Origin: Metallyticus violacea
Lineage: Eukaryota > Arthropoda > Insecta > Mantodea > Metallyticidae
Length of the DNA stretch: 64,000 nucleotides
Direction of reading: 5' to 3'
Assembly: GCA_030762175.1 (NCBI GenBank)
Contig: CM060835.1
Location: forward strand, 86,796,001 to 86,860,000
A program made the position numbers and the translations under genes. Below the pieces are notes generated by a model that had not been told where the DNA came from, searched no databases, and worked only from the letters and a program-made list of their open reading frames with translations. The stretch's first letter is position 1. Each line of letters starts with the position of its first letter. Shown piece after piece: positions 32,317 to 43,682 of the stretch.

Positions 32317-35300
32317 ATGGCTATCCTTACGTGGAATGTGCGTGGACTCCGCAGTCGAAGACCTGACTTGGAGTTCCTTTTGCGATCGACTGACCCTCCG
32401 CTTGTGTGTCTCCAAGAGACAAAACTTCGGCCACAAGATTCTTTTACTATACGCGGTTACTCTTCGGTGAGGTTGAACTCCCTCCCGTAGAGGGCACTCC
32501 CGCTCATGGCGGAGTTCTAATTTTAATTAGAGATGACGTGTACAGTACCCCACTCCAGCTCCAGACTCCTTTGCAAGCTGCTGCAGCTACAGTTCACTTT
32601 TCTGGCCTTAGTTTTTCTATCTGCACTGTTTATTTGCCTCCTTCCGGCACTAACGCCATAGTTGATCTGGACAATCTTCTGTCTCAGCTACCACCCCCTG
32701 TCCTACTTTTGGGAGATTTCAATGCACACCATCCTCTATGGGGTTCTAACACGGAGTGTGCCAGGGGTAGCATGTTGGCAGAATTCCTCGATCGTCACAT
32801 CTCATTCTGCTCAACACTGGTCAACCTACTTTTCTTTCTGACAGCACTCACAGGTTTTCACACTTAGACATATCCATCTGTTCTGCCTCACTTGCTGTAC
32901 ATTTCACATGGAACGTCATCTCCGATTTATATTCCAGTGACCACTTTCCATGTCAGATCCATGTACTCTCTTCCAACGCACATTCACAGCGCGGGCTAAA
33001 ATGGCTCTTTGATAAGGCGAATTGGCCTCTCTATCGATCTATGGCCGAATTTTCAGGGTGTGAATTTCCATCTATTGACGTCGTGATCGAGCACCTCCGT
33101 ACGGTCATCATCACAGCCGCAGATCAGGCTATTCCTCGGTCGTCTTCTCACCGCAGAGGCTTACCAGTTCCCTGGTGGACCGATCAATGCCGGGATGCCT
33201 TGCGTGCACGCCGAGGTGCTCTCCGAGCTTTTCGTCACCACCCTACTTTAACAAATATGATTCGCTATAAACAACTGCGCGCCAAATGCCGTCGTGTCAT
33301 TAAGGATAGCAAGAAGGCTTCTTGGATTGCTTTTACCTCGTCTTTTAACCGCACAACGCCTTCATCCGTAGTTTGGGAACGACTACGCCGCGTTGCGGGC
33401 AAACCTAGGTTTACGCCTATACCCGGTCTTCGGATTTTAAATCAAGTGTTCACTTCTCCAACGGAAGTCGCAGATATTTTAGGACGTACTTTCGCTGACG
33501 TTTCAAGTTCGGCCAACTATCCTGCTGCTTTTCGCACAATTAAAGAGCAGGTCGAGTCGGAGGGCTTCTGTTTTGCCTCCGAACATCAGGAGTTACAACG
33601 TCCCCTTTACCTCCAGGGAATTGGAGCATGCCCTTACGAACTCTCGACACTGTGCACCAGGGCCAGATGGTATTCACGTTGCTATGTTGCAGCATTTGTC
33701 AGCGGAAGGCAAAGCTTTTTTATTACGCACTTTCAATTTTATTTGGTGTAATGGCACATTTCCTAGCGCTTGGCGGTTGGCCACTGTCATTTCTATACCT
33801 AAGCCTGGAAAGGACCCTCATCTTCCTTCCAGTTACCGTCCGATTTCCCTCACCAGCTGCGTCTGCAAGGTGATGGAACGAATGATTAACGGGCGGCTTA
33901 TGTGGTGGTTAGAGTCGAGGCATTTTTTAACGAACGCTCAGTGTGGTTTCCGGCGTAATCGTTCCTCAGTCGACCATCTTGTGTCTCTAACCACACATGT
34001 AATGGACGGTTTTGTGCGTAGGTGCCAAACGGTGGCTGTATTTTTTGATTTGGAGAAAGCGTACGATACTTGCTGGAGAGGCGGTATCCTCCGAACGCTT
34101 CACGGTTGGGACATACGTGGGCGTATGTCTGTTTTTATTCAGGAATTTATGAAGGACCGGGTTTTTAATGTTCGCGTGGGATCAGTTTTGTCATCTAGTT
34201 TTATTCAAGAGAACGGTGTACCTCAGGGCTCGGTACTTAGTTGCACACTGTTTGCCATTGCGATTAACTCTATCACCGAGTGTTTACCGCCGGGAATACA
34301 ATCGTCGTTGTTTGTAGACGATTTTGCCATCTATCTTTCTTCTCGGAGAACCTGTCTCTTGGAACGCCGCCTCCAATGCTGTCTCGACCGCCTTTACGCT
34401 TGGAGTGTATCTCACGGGTTCCGTTTCTCCGCAGAGAAGACTGTGTGCATAAAATTCTGGCGCCACAAGGAGTATCCTCCACCTTCGCTCCATCTTGGCC
34501 CAGACGCACTCTCTTTCGCAGACGAAGTTAGGTTCCTTGGCTTGGTGTTTGACAGGAAATTATGCTGGTCATCGCATATAGCGCAACTCAGAGGCAAGTG
34601 TGAACGTTCTGTTTGTATTTTACGTGTTTTAAGTGGCACATCTTGGGGAGCTGACCGGACTGTTCTTTTACGTTTTTATCGCTCACTTATCCGATCGAAA
34701 CTGGATTATGGCTGTGTGGTTTACGGCTCAGCGCGACCTTCTGTTCTGCGCCGCCTGGACCCGCTTCATCACCGGGGTATCCGTGTTGGCATTGGAGCAT
34801 TCCCCACCAGTCCTGTATTGAGTTTATGTGCGGAGTCTGGAGAACCTCCATTGTTTTATCGTAGGGATGTTTTACTTTTTGCGTATGGTTGTCGCTTAGC
34901 TGCGCAACCTCGTCATCCCACGAATGGGCCGTTTTTTAATGTGTCTTTTGATCGTTTTTATGCAGCTCGGTCTTTTACTCCTAAGCCTGCTGGCTTTCGT
35001 TTTCGGGTGATTTTACCGACGTTGGGCGTCGAGTTACCTGCTTTCTTCTTAGCCGGGGAAAACTTTTCCCCTCCTTGGCTCTTGGCAGAGGCCCCCGTTC
35101 ATCTTGGGCTTACGTCCTGTCCGAAATCTTCGACCGCAGCACATATTATTCGTTGTTCTTTTAGCGAGATCAAATCCTCTTTTAATGGCTGGAATTTTAT
35201 ATATACCGAAGGCTCAAAATCTGACACAGGTGTAGGATGTGCTTTTGTTTTTAATGGGGCGAGTTTTAATGTTGCAACATCTATTTTTATGGCAGAGCTT

Positions 35301-36035
35301 TATGCTATTTATCAGGCGATTTTATTTATTTTCGATCAGGGGCTGGGGAACAGTGTCATATGTTCCGACTCTTTGAGTGCTATTTTAAGTTTTAAACATC
35401 TGTACAATCACCACCCTCTTGTACAGATGGTCCAGAATGTTGTGTTAACCCTTTTCGACGCTGGCGTCAGGGTAAAACTACTATGGGTGCCTGGACACGT
35501 CGGACTCCCGGGTAATGAGGCCGCAGATGTTGCAGCAAAATCCGCTCTTTTAGACCCTGCTGAATACGAGCAGCGTTTTTATTTCGGGGATTTTATACAT
35601 TCTTTACGTAGAGCCATTATTTCGCGCTGGCGCGAGGAGTGGGACTTACTCCCAACTAATAAGCTTCGTGAATGTAAACCCACCACTTTTAACTGGTCGA
35701 CTTCTTCTCGCGATGTTCGTCGCGAAGAAGTAATTTTAGCTCGCCTTAGAATTGGGCATTGCCGTTTTAGTCACTCTCACCTTTTTAATGGTCAACCCGC
35801 TCCAGCTTGCCCTCACTGTGACCACCCCTTTACAGTGCGTCACATTTTAATTGAATGCCATCATCTGTCAACTTTTACACATAGCCTAGGTTTGCCCTCC
35901 TCTATTGAGGAATTACTTGCAGATAATGTGGTTGCTGTTGAGCGAGTGCTCCGTTTTATCCGTGTTTGTGGTTTTTTGGAGCAAGGTGTGAGGTGTTCTC
36001 TTTTTATCCATGACGGCATTTTTAGACGCTTTTAA
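32317..36035 (+). pseudogene. I-clade LINE ORF2 (endonuclease, RT, RNase H), three frameshifts
   Basis: It starts MAILTWNVRGLRSRR (APE endonuclease) at 32,317. Shifts occur near 32,475, 32,830 and 33,590, after which 33,600-36,035 is open. Endonuclease: VCLQETK, VLLLGDFNAHHPLWG, SSDHFP. RT: ISIPKPGKDPHLPSSYRPIS, FFDLEKAYD, NGVPQGSVLSCTLF and FVDD at 34,311-34,322. RNase H: YTEGSK (first Asp replaced by Glu at 35,208-35,210), MAELYAI, SDSLSAI, WVPGHVGLPGNEAAD. The C-terminus has a CPHC...H...C finger (ACPHCDHPFTVRHILIEC). Not translatable as one protein. Confidence 0.93.
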
Positions 36036-36480
36036 GACTGTTGTAGTTTCAGCATTTGATGCATCGTTTTTAGTACCAGTCTTTAATTGAGTTGTTGTAT
36101 ATAACCCTTGTTATTGTTTTGGGGTTTTATTGTTACCAGTTTAAACTTTTACAATACTGGTTTTTTTCAGCTTTTGCTGATGTGTTTTACTACCAGTTTT
36201 TATATGTTGTAGTGTAGTTGGTTATAGGGTTTTACTGACCCTTTTTAGACCATTATAGGACTGTTGTTTTTCGCTATTGCGGCTTTTTTAATACCAGTCC
36301 TTTGTTTGTTGACCATTACACCCACTTGTTACTTGTTATGGGTTTTTATTTTGTTGCACAACGTGCTACTAAGACTTGCTTTGTGTTTACTCTTTAATTT
36401 TTAGTTCTGACGCAGTTTTTAGTATGATTGGGCGCTAATGACCTTAGCTGTTGTGCGCCCTTAAACAACAATCATCATCA
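36036..36480 (+). other. I-clade LINE 3' UTR
   Basis: T-rich, with repeated ACCAGT (36,075; 36,135; 36,192; 36,293) and one ACTGGT. It ends in the GGGCGC/GCGCCC hairpin and the ATC tail that the element's RT probably recognises. Confidence 0.8.
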
Positions 36481-36492
36481 TTGTTCATTGGG
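36481..36492. repeat. Right copy of 12-bp target duplication
   Basis: TTGTTCATTGGG, identical to 30,543-30,554. Confidence 0.95.
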
Positions 36493-38040
36493 GCATTAAC
36501 CAGTCTGTATGCAAGACTATTTAAAACTGCATGTTTGTGAGGAACTGGATTAAAACTGTTATATTTAATGTAAAATATCCGTGTATGTAAGTTTTCTGTA
36601 TATGCCAAAATTTAAGTGATTTTCTTTTTTCATTATCTTAATATGCAAGAAAGGTTTATTGCATTCTCGCTCCATAGTGAATTTTAACTGTTTTTTCCTG
36701 CAAGTTAAGTAACTTTAGTGCATCATCCAAGTGTCTTTCTGGTACCATTGCAAAAATATCATCAACATAGCAGTACCAAGTCTTAAATATCCAAGGGAAA
36801 CTATTTACTAGTCTAATTTCTAATGCACTCATGAAAATATCTGCTAATATTGGTGATAGTGGGCTACCCATTGTCAGACCAAAATTTTGTTCGTAATATT
36901 TGTTATTGAATGTAAAGTAATTTTGTTCTAGACATAAGTTAATTAATGTAATGTATTCTTGAATATCCTTTGTTGTTATTCCAATCTTTTGTAACCACTT
37001 TTTTATCAGAGAGTATAAATAATATTAGTTATTGAATGTAAAGTAATTTTGTTCTAGACATAAGTTAATTAATGTAATGTATTCTTGAATATCCTTTGTT
37101 GTTATTCCAATCTTTTGTAACCACTTTTTTATCACAGAGTATAAATTCAGTGTAGGAATACTTGGAAAAAGTGCTGCAACATCGAACAAAACCCAAGGTA
37201 TCTGTTTTTTCTATTTTTATGTCTTTAATTTTTTTAATAAGATCTTATGAGTTTTTTTATACTAAGAGATTCAAATCTTGGAAAAGTAGAAAATTTGTAA
37301 GTCAACCATTTGGCTAGTTTATAAGTTGGAGCATCTATGTTATTTATCATAGGTCTCTTGTTTTCCCTGGTTTGTGCACTTTTGGGAGACTGTAGATTGT
37401 AGGGTTATCTACTTTAATTTTATAATGTTCCTTTTTATCTATTAATTTGCAATCAGTAATTGTTTTATTGAATGTGCTTTTGCATTGATTTAGGGGATTT
37501 TTTATTACTATTGAATATTCATTGTTTTTTAATAGTTCCATTCTGTCTGTATAATTATTCTTATCTAGAATTACCACAGTATTTCCTTTGTCTGCTCTTG
37601 TGTACATAACAGGTTTGTTTTTTAGTGTGTTTATTATCTTTGTGTAAGGGTTGGTATTATTTTTATTTCCAATTTGTTCGATAATGTTACAACACTGACT
37701 TTGAATTGTATTCCTATCTATTTCTGTAAGGTTTTTGGTGGCTATTTGTATGTCTGCTACATAATCTTAAACTTTTTTGGAGAAATTTACACAAGTTTTT
37801 AAACCTTTATTAAAAAAATTGATTTCTGTATCTGTGAATTTTTGTTGTGAAAGGTTATAGACATTATTTTTATGGTATTTTTCTTGGATGATGTTTTTAT
37901 CTCTTGTTTTTTGCATAAATTATCCAATTTTCATTTTAGTATTTGAGTCTTATGTTTCATATTTAGGTTAAGTTTTGTCAAAAGGTTATTTTCTAAATTT
38001 TCCCAGATTATATTGCCCAATACTTTAGTTAATTTCAAAT
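36493..38040 (-). mobile_element. PLE2, 5' half (reverse transcriptase)
   Basis: The minus strand carries the N-terminal region, MYTRADKGNTVVILDKNNY, IYSLPKVHKPGK, MGSPLSPILADIFMSALEIR and YVDD (about 36,764-36,775), then LLNLQEKTVKIHYG. Frames change repeatedly. A 126-bp tandem duplication (36,902/37,028) falls in the RT. The coding sequence continues at 30,542 across the inserted LINE. It has the same subfamily layout as PLE1. Confidence 0.9.
36902..37147. repeat. 126-bp tandem duplication inside PLE2 RT
   Basis: GTTATTGAATGTAAAGTAAT begins at 36,902 and again at 37,028. The two units are nearly identical up to ...ACCACTTTTTTATCA. The length is 42 codons, so the frame is preserved. Confidence 0.9.
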
Positions 38041-38049
38041 GTAGCCCAT

Positions 38050-38225
38050 AGTGTCAATTCAAATTAAGAAATATACTTATCATGCTGTTTTCACTGAAGT
38101 GTTAGCAAAAAGATTACAAGAATGGGCAGAGAGAGAAAAGAAAATTTCAATATTTCAATCAGGCTTCAGGAAAGGTAAAAGAACAGTTCACAATATTTTT
38201 ATAATTAGAACATTAGAACAATAAT
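38050..38225 (+). pseudogene. LINE reverse transcriptase fragment (RTE/Dong-like)
   Basis: FTEVLAKRLQEWAEREKKIS followed by IFQSGFRKGKRTVHNIF matches the RT block in which ...RLQ.W.E......QSGFRKGR.T.DNIF precedes the catalytic region. Only about 55 codons remain. It abuts PLE2. Confidence 0.75.
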
Positions 38226-40884
38226 TCTATTCACTGTCTTGACTATATAGTTAGTACTTGGCAGCGATAAATGCAGTAAATATTAAATTCTACTTCTTAC
38301 AGATCCAGAATGTTATAGATTACAAATAAGCAAAAGGAAATATGAAGCAAATTGTAAAAATGCTCTGTAACAACAGTGAAATAAATAATGGCATTAAACC
38401 TTAACCAAACAATAAATTATGTAAATCATTTGTGAGCTGTAAATACTGTGTTATTTTTATATTTTCATATATAAAACCATTTATGGTCTCCCACATTGCA
38501 CACACTGCTCTAAACTGTACAACGAGACATTATTGCAAATATTCTGGCAAATCCCTTGCTTTATTGTATTACTGAGATGGGGAAAAAAATATTCAAATGA
38601 ATTTCAATCGATGCTATACAATGGGTTTATTCATGGAAAGCATTGCATTTGCAACAAGTAAAATTATGCAAAAGTACTTGTTAAAATACACGTATGCATG
38701 ATAAATAATATCTCTAGCATGTTTAACAATAATTTTATTTTTTTCAATCTTAAATACAGAATATTATCTTGAAGAATACATATATATAAAATTAAGGTGG
38801 TTTTTGTAGCACAATATTGTATTAGGCTTACAGCTATCTTGTGAGCTCCTTTAAGAGCTATTGTTAATGTGTTGTTCATTCATTGTGTACCTTATGTTAT
38901 AAAGTGCAATATAGATTAATTATTGTTGAAATTGTGACAAGCTGTGGAAGTTGGAACAACAAATGCCCTATTAAATATTACTGAAGTGAATCTATCTTAA
39001 TATTTATGGGAGTCACTATAAAATTTTAAGATATTCAACATGGAAAAATAAAAAGTTGCCATACTGGTGCATTTTTCACATACATTATAGCAAGTTCTAT
39101 ATATCAGCATCTCTGCCTCTGGAATTAGTTCTTTGGTATAGCATTCATCTTCTCTTCATCGGCAGCAACAGCTTCTTCTAGGCTAGAAAATCAGTGTCTA
39201 TGTAGGAGACTCTTCAATTTTATAACTGGAAGAAATTGCATAATACCAAGTTGAGACTGCAGGTATGATGAAATTATTAATTACTGAAATGAGAAGCAGC
39301 ATAATCTACATGGTTCTGCTCTTGGTTGTCTGTACTCAATTTTTGAGAATGCCTTATTAGATACCTGTAATTGTCGTCTGCTTTGTTCAATACCCTAGAA
39401 AGAAGAAGAAAAAAAAAAGCATTGTAAAAGTAATATTTTGCATGTTCATTAAATTGATATCATTTTTACAACTTTTTACTCTTGGAGCAAGATTTGTTTT
39501 TCAAATATTTACATTGTATAAAATGATATGGCAGATTGCAGATTTCATTTCTATATTTGTTGCATATACTGAACATTCAGTAATATAGTTTTTCCAGAAA
39601 TTTAAATTATGAAGACCATTTCTAACTTCAAAATGCCTTAAAAATGAATGTAAGTTTAGTGCTTTTCTGCATGCTTACAGAATTCTACTTTGTACCTCAC
39701 CTACATGCATTAACCAAGATTTAATTAAATTTAAAAACCAACATATCGAAACCATTAAAATGTAACTATTATATATTCTAGATTAGGCTAGTGAGTCAAT
39801 TTTTGTACTCCTGTATTCCACGCACTATAGAACTGCTCAAAATGTGTTTCATGAGCTACTGCAGCTGATGACCCCTCAGCATGCATAACTACCCTCAATA
39901 TTTCGGGCATAAATAATATCAGATTACTGTAGTGTAAACGGGAGGCTACAACATTTCAAGTTAGTTAAAAATTCAATGATAAATGTTATCCAGTATTTTT
40001 AATAATGATTCAATTTGGAATCTAACACAGTGAAACACCCATTAATAATCTCTTATAAGTTGGATATTTAAAACCATAAAGAGTGTTTTAAACATCCGAC
40101 TCAGAAGAAATTATTATCCAGTATATTTAGGAACTATGTGTATGGACTTCTATAAAGGATTAAGGATATACAGTATTTATGATAAATGGCACATGGGTAA
40201 CATAATGGAGTGATATTCTTTGGGAGACCCTTTTGACCAACAGGCCAGTTGGGGTCAGCCAAGTTCCATCATCTCTTATGGTACAGAAACATTTCAATTT
40301 TACTACTTGCAAGAATTCACGAAGCTTTGAACTGGGGAAGAATTTTTATCATTCTGCCATAAATTAATTGTTCTAGAGCGACATCATATATTACAGCAAA
40401 GTAATTTAACATTAGTAAACCGTTACAAATTAAAACCACTAATAATGAACAAAAGCTTACATTTTATTTACCAAGTTAGTTAAGTCAACCCCTCTCCTCC
40501 AAATGCAGTCGTTTTGCATATTCTGAGTGTTGTCAATATTAATGTTTTATTTTATCAGAAGCAAAATGTTTCAAACTTTGCCATTCATTTATCTGTTAGA
40601 ACAGCAATGGCTCCAATATGTTAAATTACTTGCAAAATATACAATTTAACACTGTATCATAATATAAAGGGCTACAGAAAGAAGTTTCAAGAAATGCTCT
40701 TGTAATTGAGACATCTGTTGGAGTTGTCAAATAATTGAGCTGCAAGCACAGCACCAATTTGATAGGTTTCCCCCGGGATTTTGGCATTCAAGTGAGGTTC
40801 CAAGATCACCAATCCAGTTGCAAGAGCTTGTACTAGAGTATAAATCATTTAATAATTCATTTATTCACCCATGTCACACGAGGT
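38226..40884. other. AT-rich, no gene established
   Basis: Mostly featureless. On the minus strand 39,186-39,130 reads LEEAVAADEEKMNAIPKN and a stop after a TTTTCTAG acceptor, which could be a terminal exon. There is no supporting second exon. Confidence 0.35.
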
Positions 40885-41055
40885 GCTGGAGTTGCCTACC
40901 TTCATTTTCCACATATATCTGGTATCTGCTTATGAAATTACTCCTTACCCTTCTTAGTTCTTTGGAAAAATTCAACCGAGCTCTTGACAATTTATCTAAA
41001 GTGAATGGATACTGAATAGCATTGCTAACAGAACTTTTATGTGGAAATTTCTCCT
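40885..41055 (-). pseudogene. Mariner-like transposase C-terminal scrap
   Basis: The minus strand reads RRVRSNFISRYQIYVENEGR and QLQHLV before a stop, resembling the end of Tc1/mariner transposases (RxRxCIxxxGGxFxHL). The frame to the right (41,054-41,248) is GC-richer and open, but I do not recognise it. Confidence 0.45.
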
Positions 41056-41716
41056 AAAATAATCTTCTGGCAGAATGAGCAGACATGTCGTTTCCTTCAC
41101 TGTTCAAATGACACTGATTCAGTGCCCTGAGATGCAAGGCCAATGCAGCAGTTTGATAAGCCCTGCCCTCCCGGCCCAAGTCATGTAGCCTGGCATTAAG
41201 TGATGGCTTATTGGGCAATGCAGTTTTCTGCTGCCACATCCTAATCAAGTAACTGGATGACTGGATATTATTTCTGGCATTAAATCACAGTTTCTGACAG
41301 ATAATTATAATAACTATATAAGTATTAATTGAAAACACAAATTTGGAGTACTTTCTGCCCTTTGGTGAAAGCACAGTCTTTGAAAGTAATAACCAATAAG
41401 TGAATACATTTTTTCTTAAAAGACACATGTCTGAAAAACATAGTTTTGAGATATACAAAAATATCAATAATATGTGCACTTTCTCCTTCAAAAAACATTA
41501 AGTTATAGGTAGACTGGTCAGAAATAAATAGACATGTATACATTCATTTCGAAATGACCGCTTCACAATTAATAAGCAGGTTCCTGAGCATAACTCTATT
41601 ATGCAAAGAAAGTGCATTTTCAGAAAAAATGATTCAATTATTTATTATATGAATAATAATACACTATAATTAAAAATAAAATCACAAACACTTATGACAT
41701 ACATCTTTCATACCAC

Positions 41717-42003
41717 TGCCACGGGTGGCCGAGGTCGTTAAGGCACGGACTCGTGAGCGAGAGATTTGGGATTCAAATCCTGCCAGGACTGCCCTCCCTG
41801 ATCAGAGTTTTTTCCAAGTTTTCCTCAGTCTTCATAACTGGCAAATGCTGGGGAGGTACATAGAACTAAGGCCTGGAATGCTTCCTTCCTTTAAAAAAAA
41901 AATATCCTTTCACAATATATAATTTAATTTCATGTATCATCAGTGTCCCCCGCCTGTGATGCCTCAGTAGTAAAAATGGGCGTTAAACACTACTCAAAAA
42001 AAA
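41717..42003 (+). mobile_element. SINE-1 copy
   Basis: CCACGGGTGGCCGAGGTCGT, then TTAAGGC (A box), then GGGATTCAAATCC (B box), then CCTCAGTCTTCATAACTGGC and the terminal GGGCGTTAAACACTACTC with an A run. Nearly identical to the 14,177 copy over most of its length. Confidence 0.92.
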
Positions 42004-43449
42004 TCTTTTTTACCTTTCATGTTCTTTGGCAGTTAACTCATTGTTAGATGTTACAATTTCCAGCTACTCTGAAGAATTATCATCTGAGGAGTCATCCTCA
42101 AACACTTTCAATTTGAATGTTAAAGACTGATAATCTTCACTGCTGTTATTTCCAACTGATGAAGCAGCATTTTCATCTTTATCTAAGTACATGCTTTAAA
42201 AGCTAATTAAGATTTATGTAAACTGATCTGAAAAAAATAGATTTTTTTATTTTCTCTGAAGGTATTGTATCAATATTTCTTTAACTACAACCTTTTATTT
42301 CTGATTTATAATCTCCACTACCTCCATCCGTCACTATTACTGTTTAATTTATCCCTATGTCCACAAAAGTTTTAATGGTTACTTTCAAAACAATTACAAC
42401 TTGAAATATGCACAAAGCTGAGTTGCATTTCACCCTTAAATAAGTAGTGAAAGCTTGTCTCAACAGCAAAGTCTGGGCCAACTTTTTCTATGACATAACA
42501 ACCTCACAATATTACAAACCCTTAGTCACTCGAGTTATTTACAGCCTGCAATACAAATTGTTTCACCTCTTGCTGAAAATATTATGCACATTCATATAAT
42601 AATGATACCTCATTTTTTTTTTGTATATTAACAGTATTTATAGGATTATACAAACATAGCAAACTAAGGAGCTAATAATGCAATACACCTTCTTATATAG
42701 CATACTTCTGCACGTCTATTTAGCTTTTTTTTATTCAGCAAATTTCTCTACAATTCTGTGATATTTCTCAAGGTGGCATATAAAAAAGGAAAGAGTAAAA
42801 AAAAGTATGTATTGGACACAACTCTGTCATGTTTGTGTGGCTTCATTTAAACCATGAACAGGGCTCTGATTTTAAAAGCAGAATATGGTTCATTTGCAAA
42901 TAGAATGAATAACATGGAGCGAAAGATCAACTCCATTGATCCTAAAACTAAATGCAAAAAGAAAGCTTCAGAATGAATCTCCCTCTTCATTGGTTATAAC
43001 ATTTACTTTTCAAACATTTAACTTGATTTTGCATACATAAGGTTTAAAAGTGCTAGTAATCTTACTTTTTTAGTAAGCACTAGCTGGTTTGAACAGTGAA
43101 TGGTTGAGAATAAAGCTCCTTCGTTATAAAATATGATCCTATGTACAAGTTGTGTTAAAAGTTTCCAAGGTTACTTTAAAATGCATTCATATTACTGTGA
43201 AATATGTATTATTCAAAGATATTTTCATATAAGTTACAGAATTTTACGTTTTCTTTAGTAAATACCTGTCAATGTCATACCTGTTTATTTATTTCCGGTC
43301 TATATATAATTTGATAGTTGATGAAACAATATGCCAAAATCTGTAGTGATGTTCTTTACAATGCTTATACGCTTGTTAAATCAAATGTTAAGACATTTTA
43401 ATTCATATCTCATTCAAATTAACCTTTCATTCATTGTACAGATTGTGTA
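42004..43449. other. AT-rich, no gene established
   Basis: On the minus strand 42,195-42,066 is an open frame of 42 codons, acidic and Ser-rich (DKDENAASSVGNNSSEDY...EDDSSDDNSSE, stop). It has no identified partner exon or family. Otherwise nothing is recognised. Confidence 0.35.
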
Positions 43450-43682
43450 GCTTAGTTTAGTTTAGTTCTCGGAGCATTCAGTGAGTTCGTGAAGCAGCCA
43501 CAGAGACCTACGAACATTGAACTTGTCATATACAAATACCACAGTAGTTTTCAATCTGTATTTACAAAAATTTGTTTACCTCTACATAAATAATTACAAT
43601 AAAAATAAAAAAGAACACTTAGAACAACTCAACCAACACCAAAAACAGACAAATCAATCATACAACTTTTATTAATACATAT

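Larger units (their letters stand above)
30555..36480 (+). mobile_element. Full-length I-clade LINE
   Basis: 5.9 kb between perfect 12-bp target duplications. A GC-rich 5' UTR of about 440 bp is followed by ORF1 (30,998-32,277) with three CCHC knuckles, ORF2 (32,317-36,035) with endonuclease, RT and RNase H, and a 3' UTR. The 3' UTR ends in a hairpin GGGCGC...GCGCCC (36,430-36,460) and an AACAACAATCATCATCA tail. ORF2 RNase H and the CCHC ORF1 place it in the I group. It is much GC-richer than its surroundings and is the youngest large element here, though it is already broken by frameshifts. Confidence 0.93.

Noticed and set aside
34273..34639. Several overlapping open frames on both strands within the I-clade ORF2
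   Set aside because: Shadows of the RT reading frame caused by higher GC.
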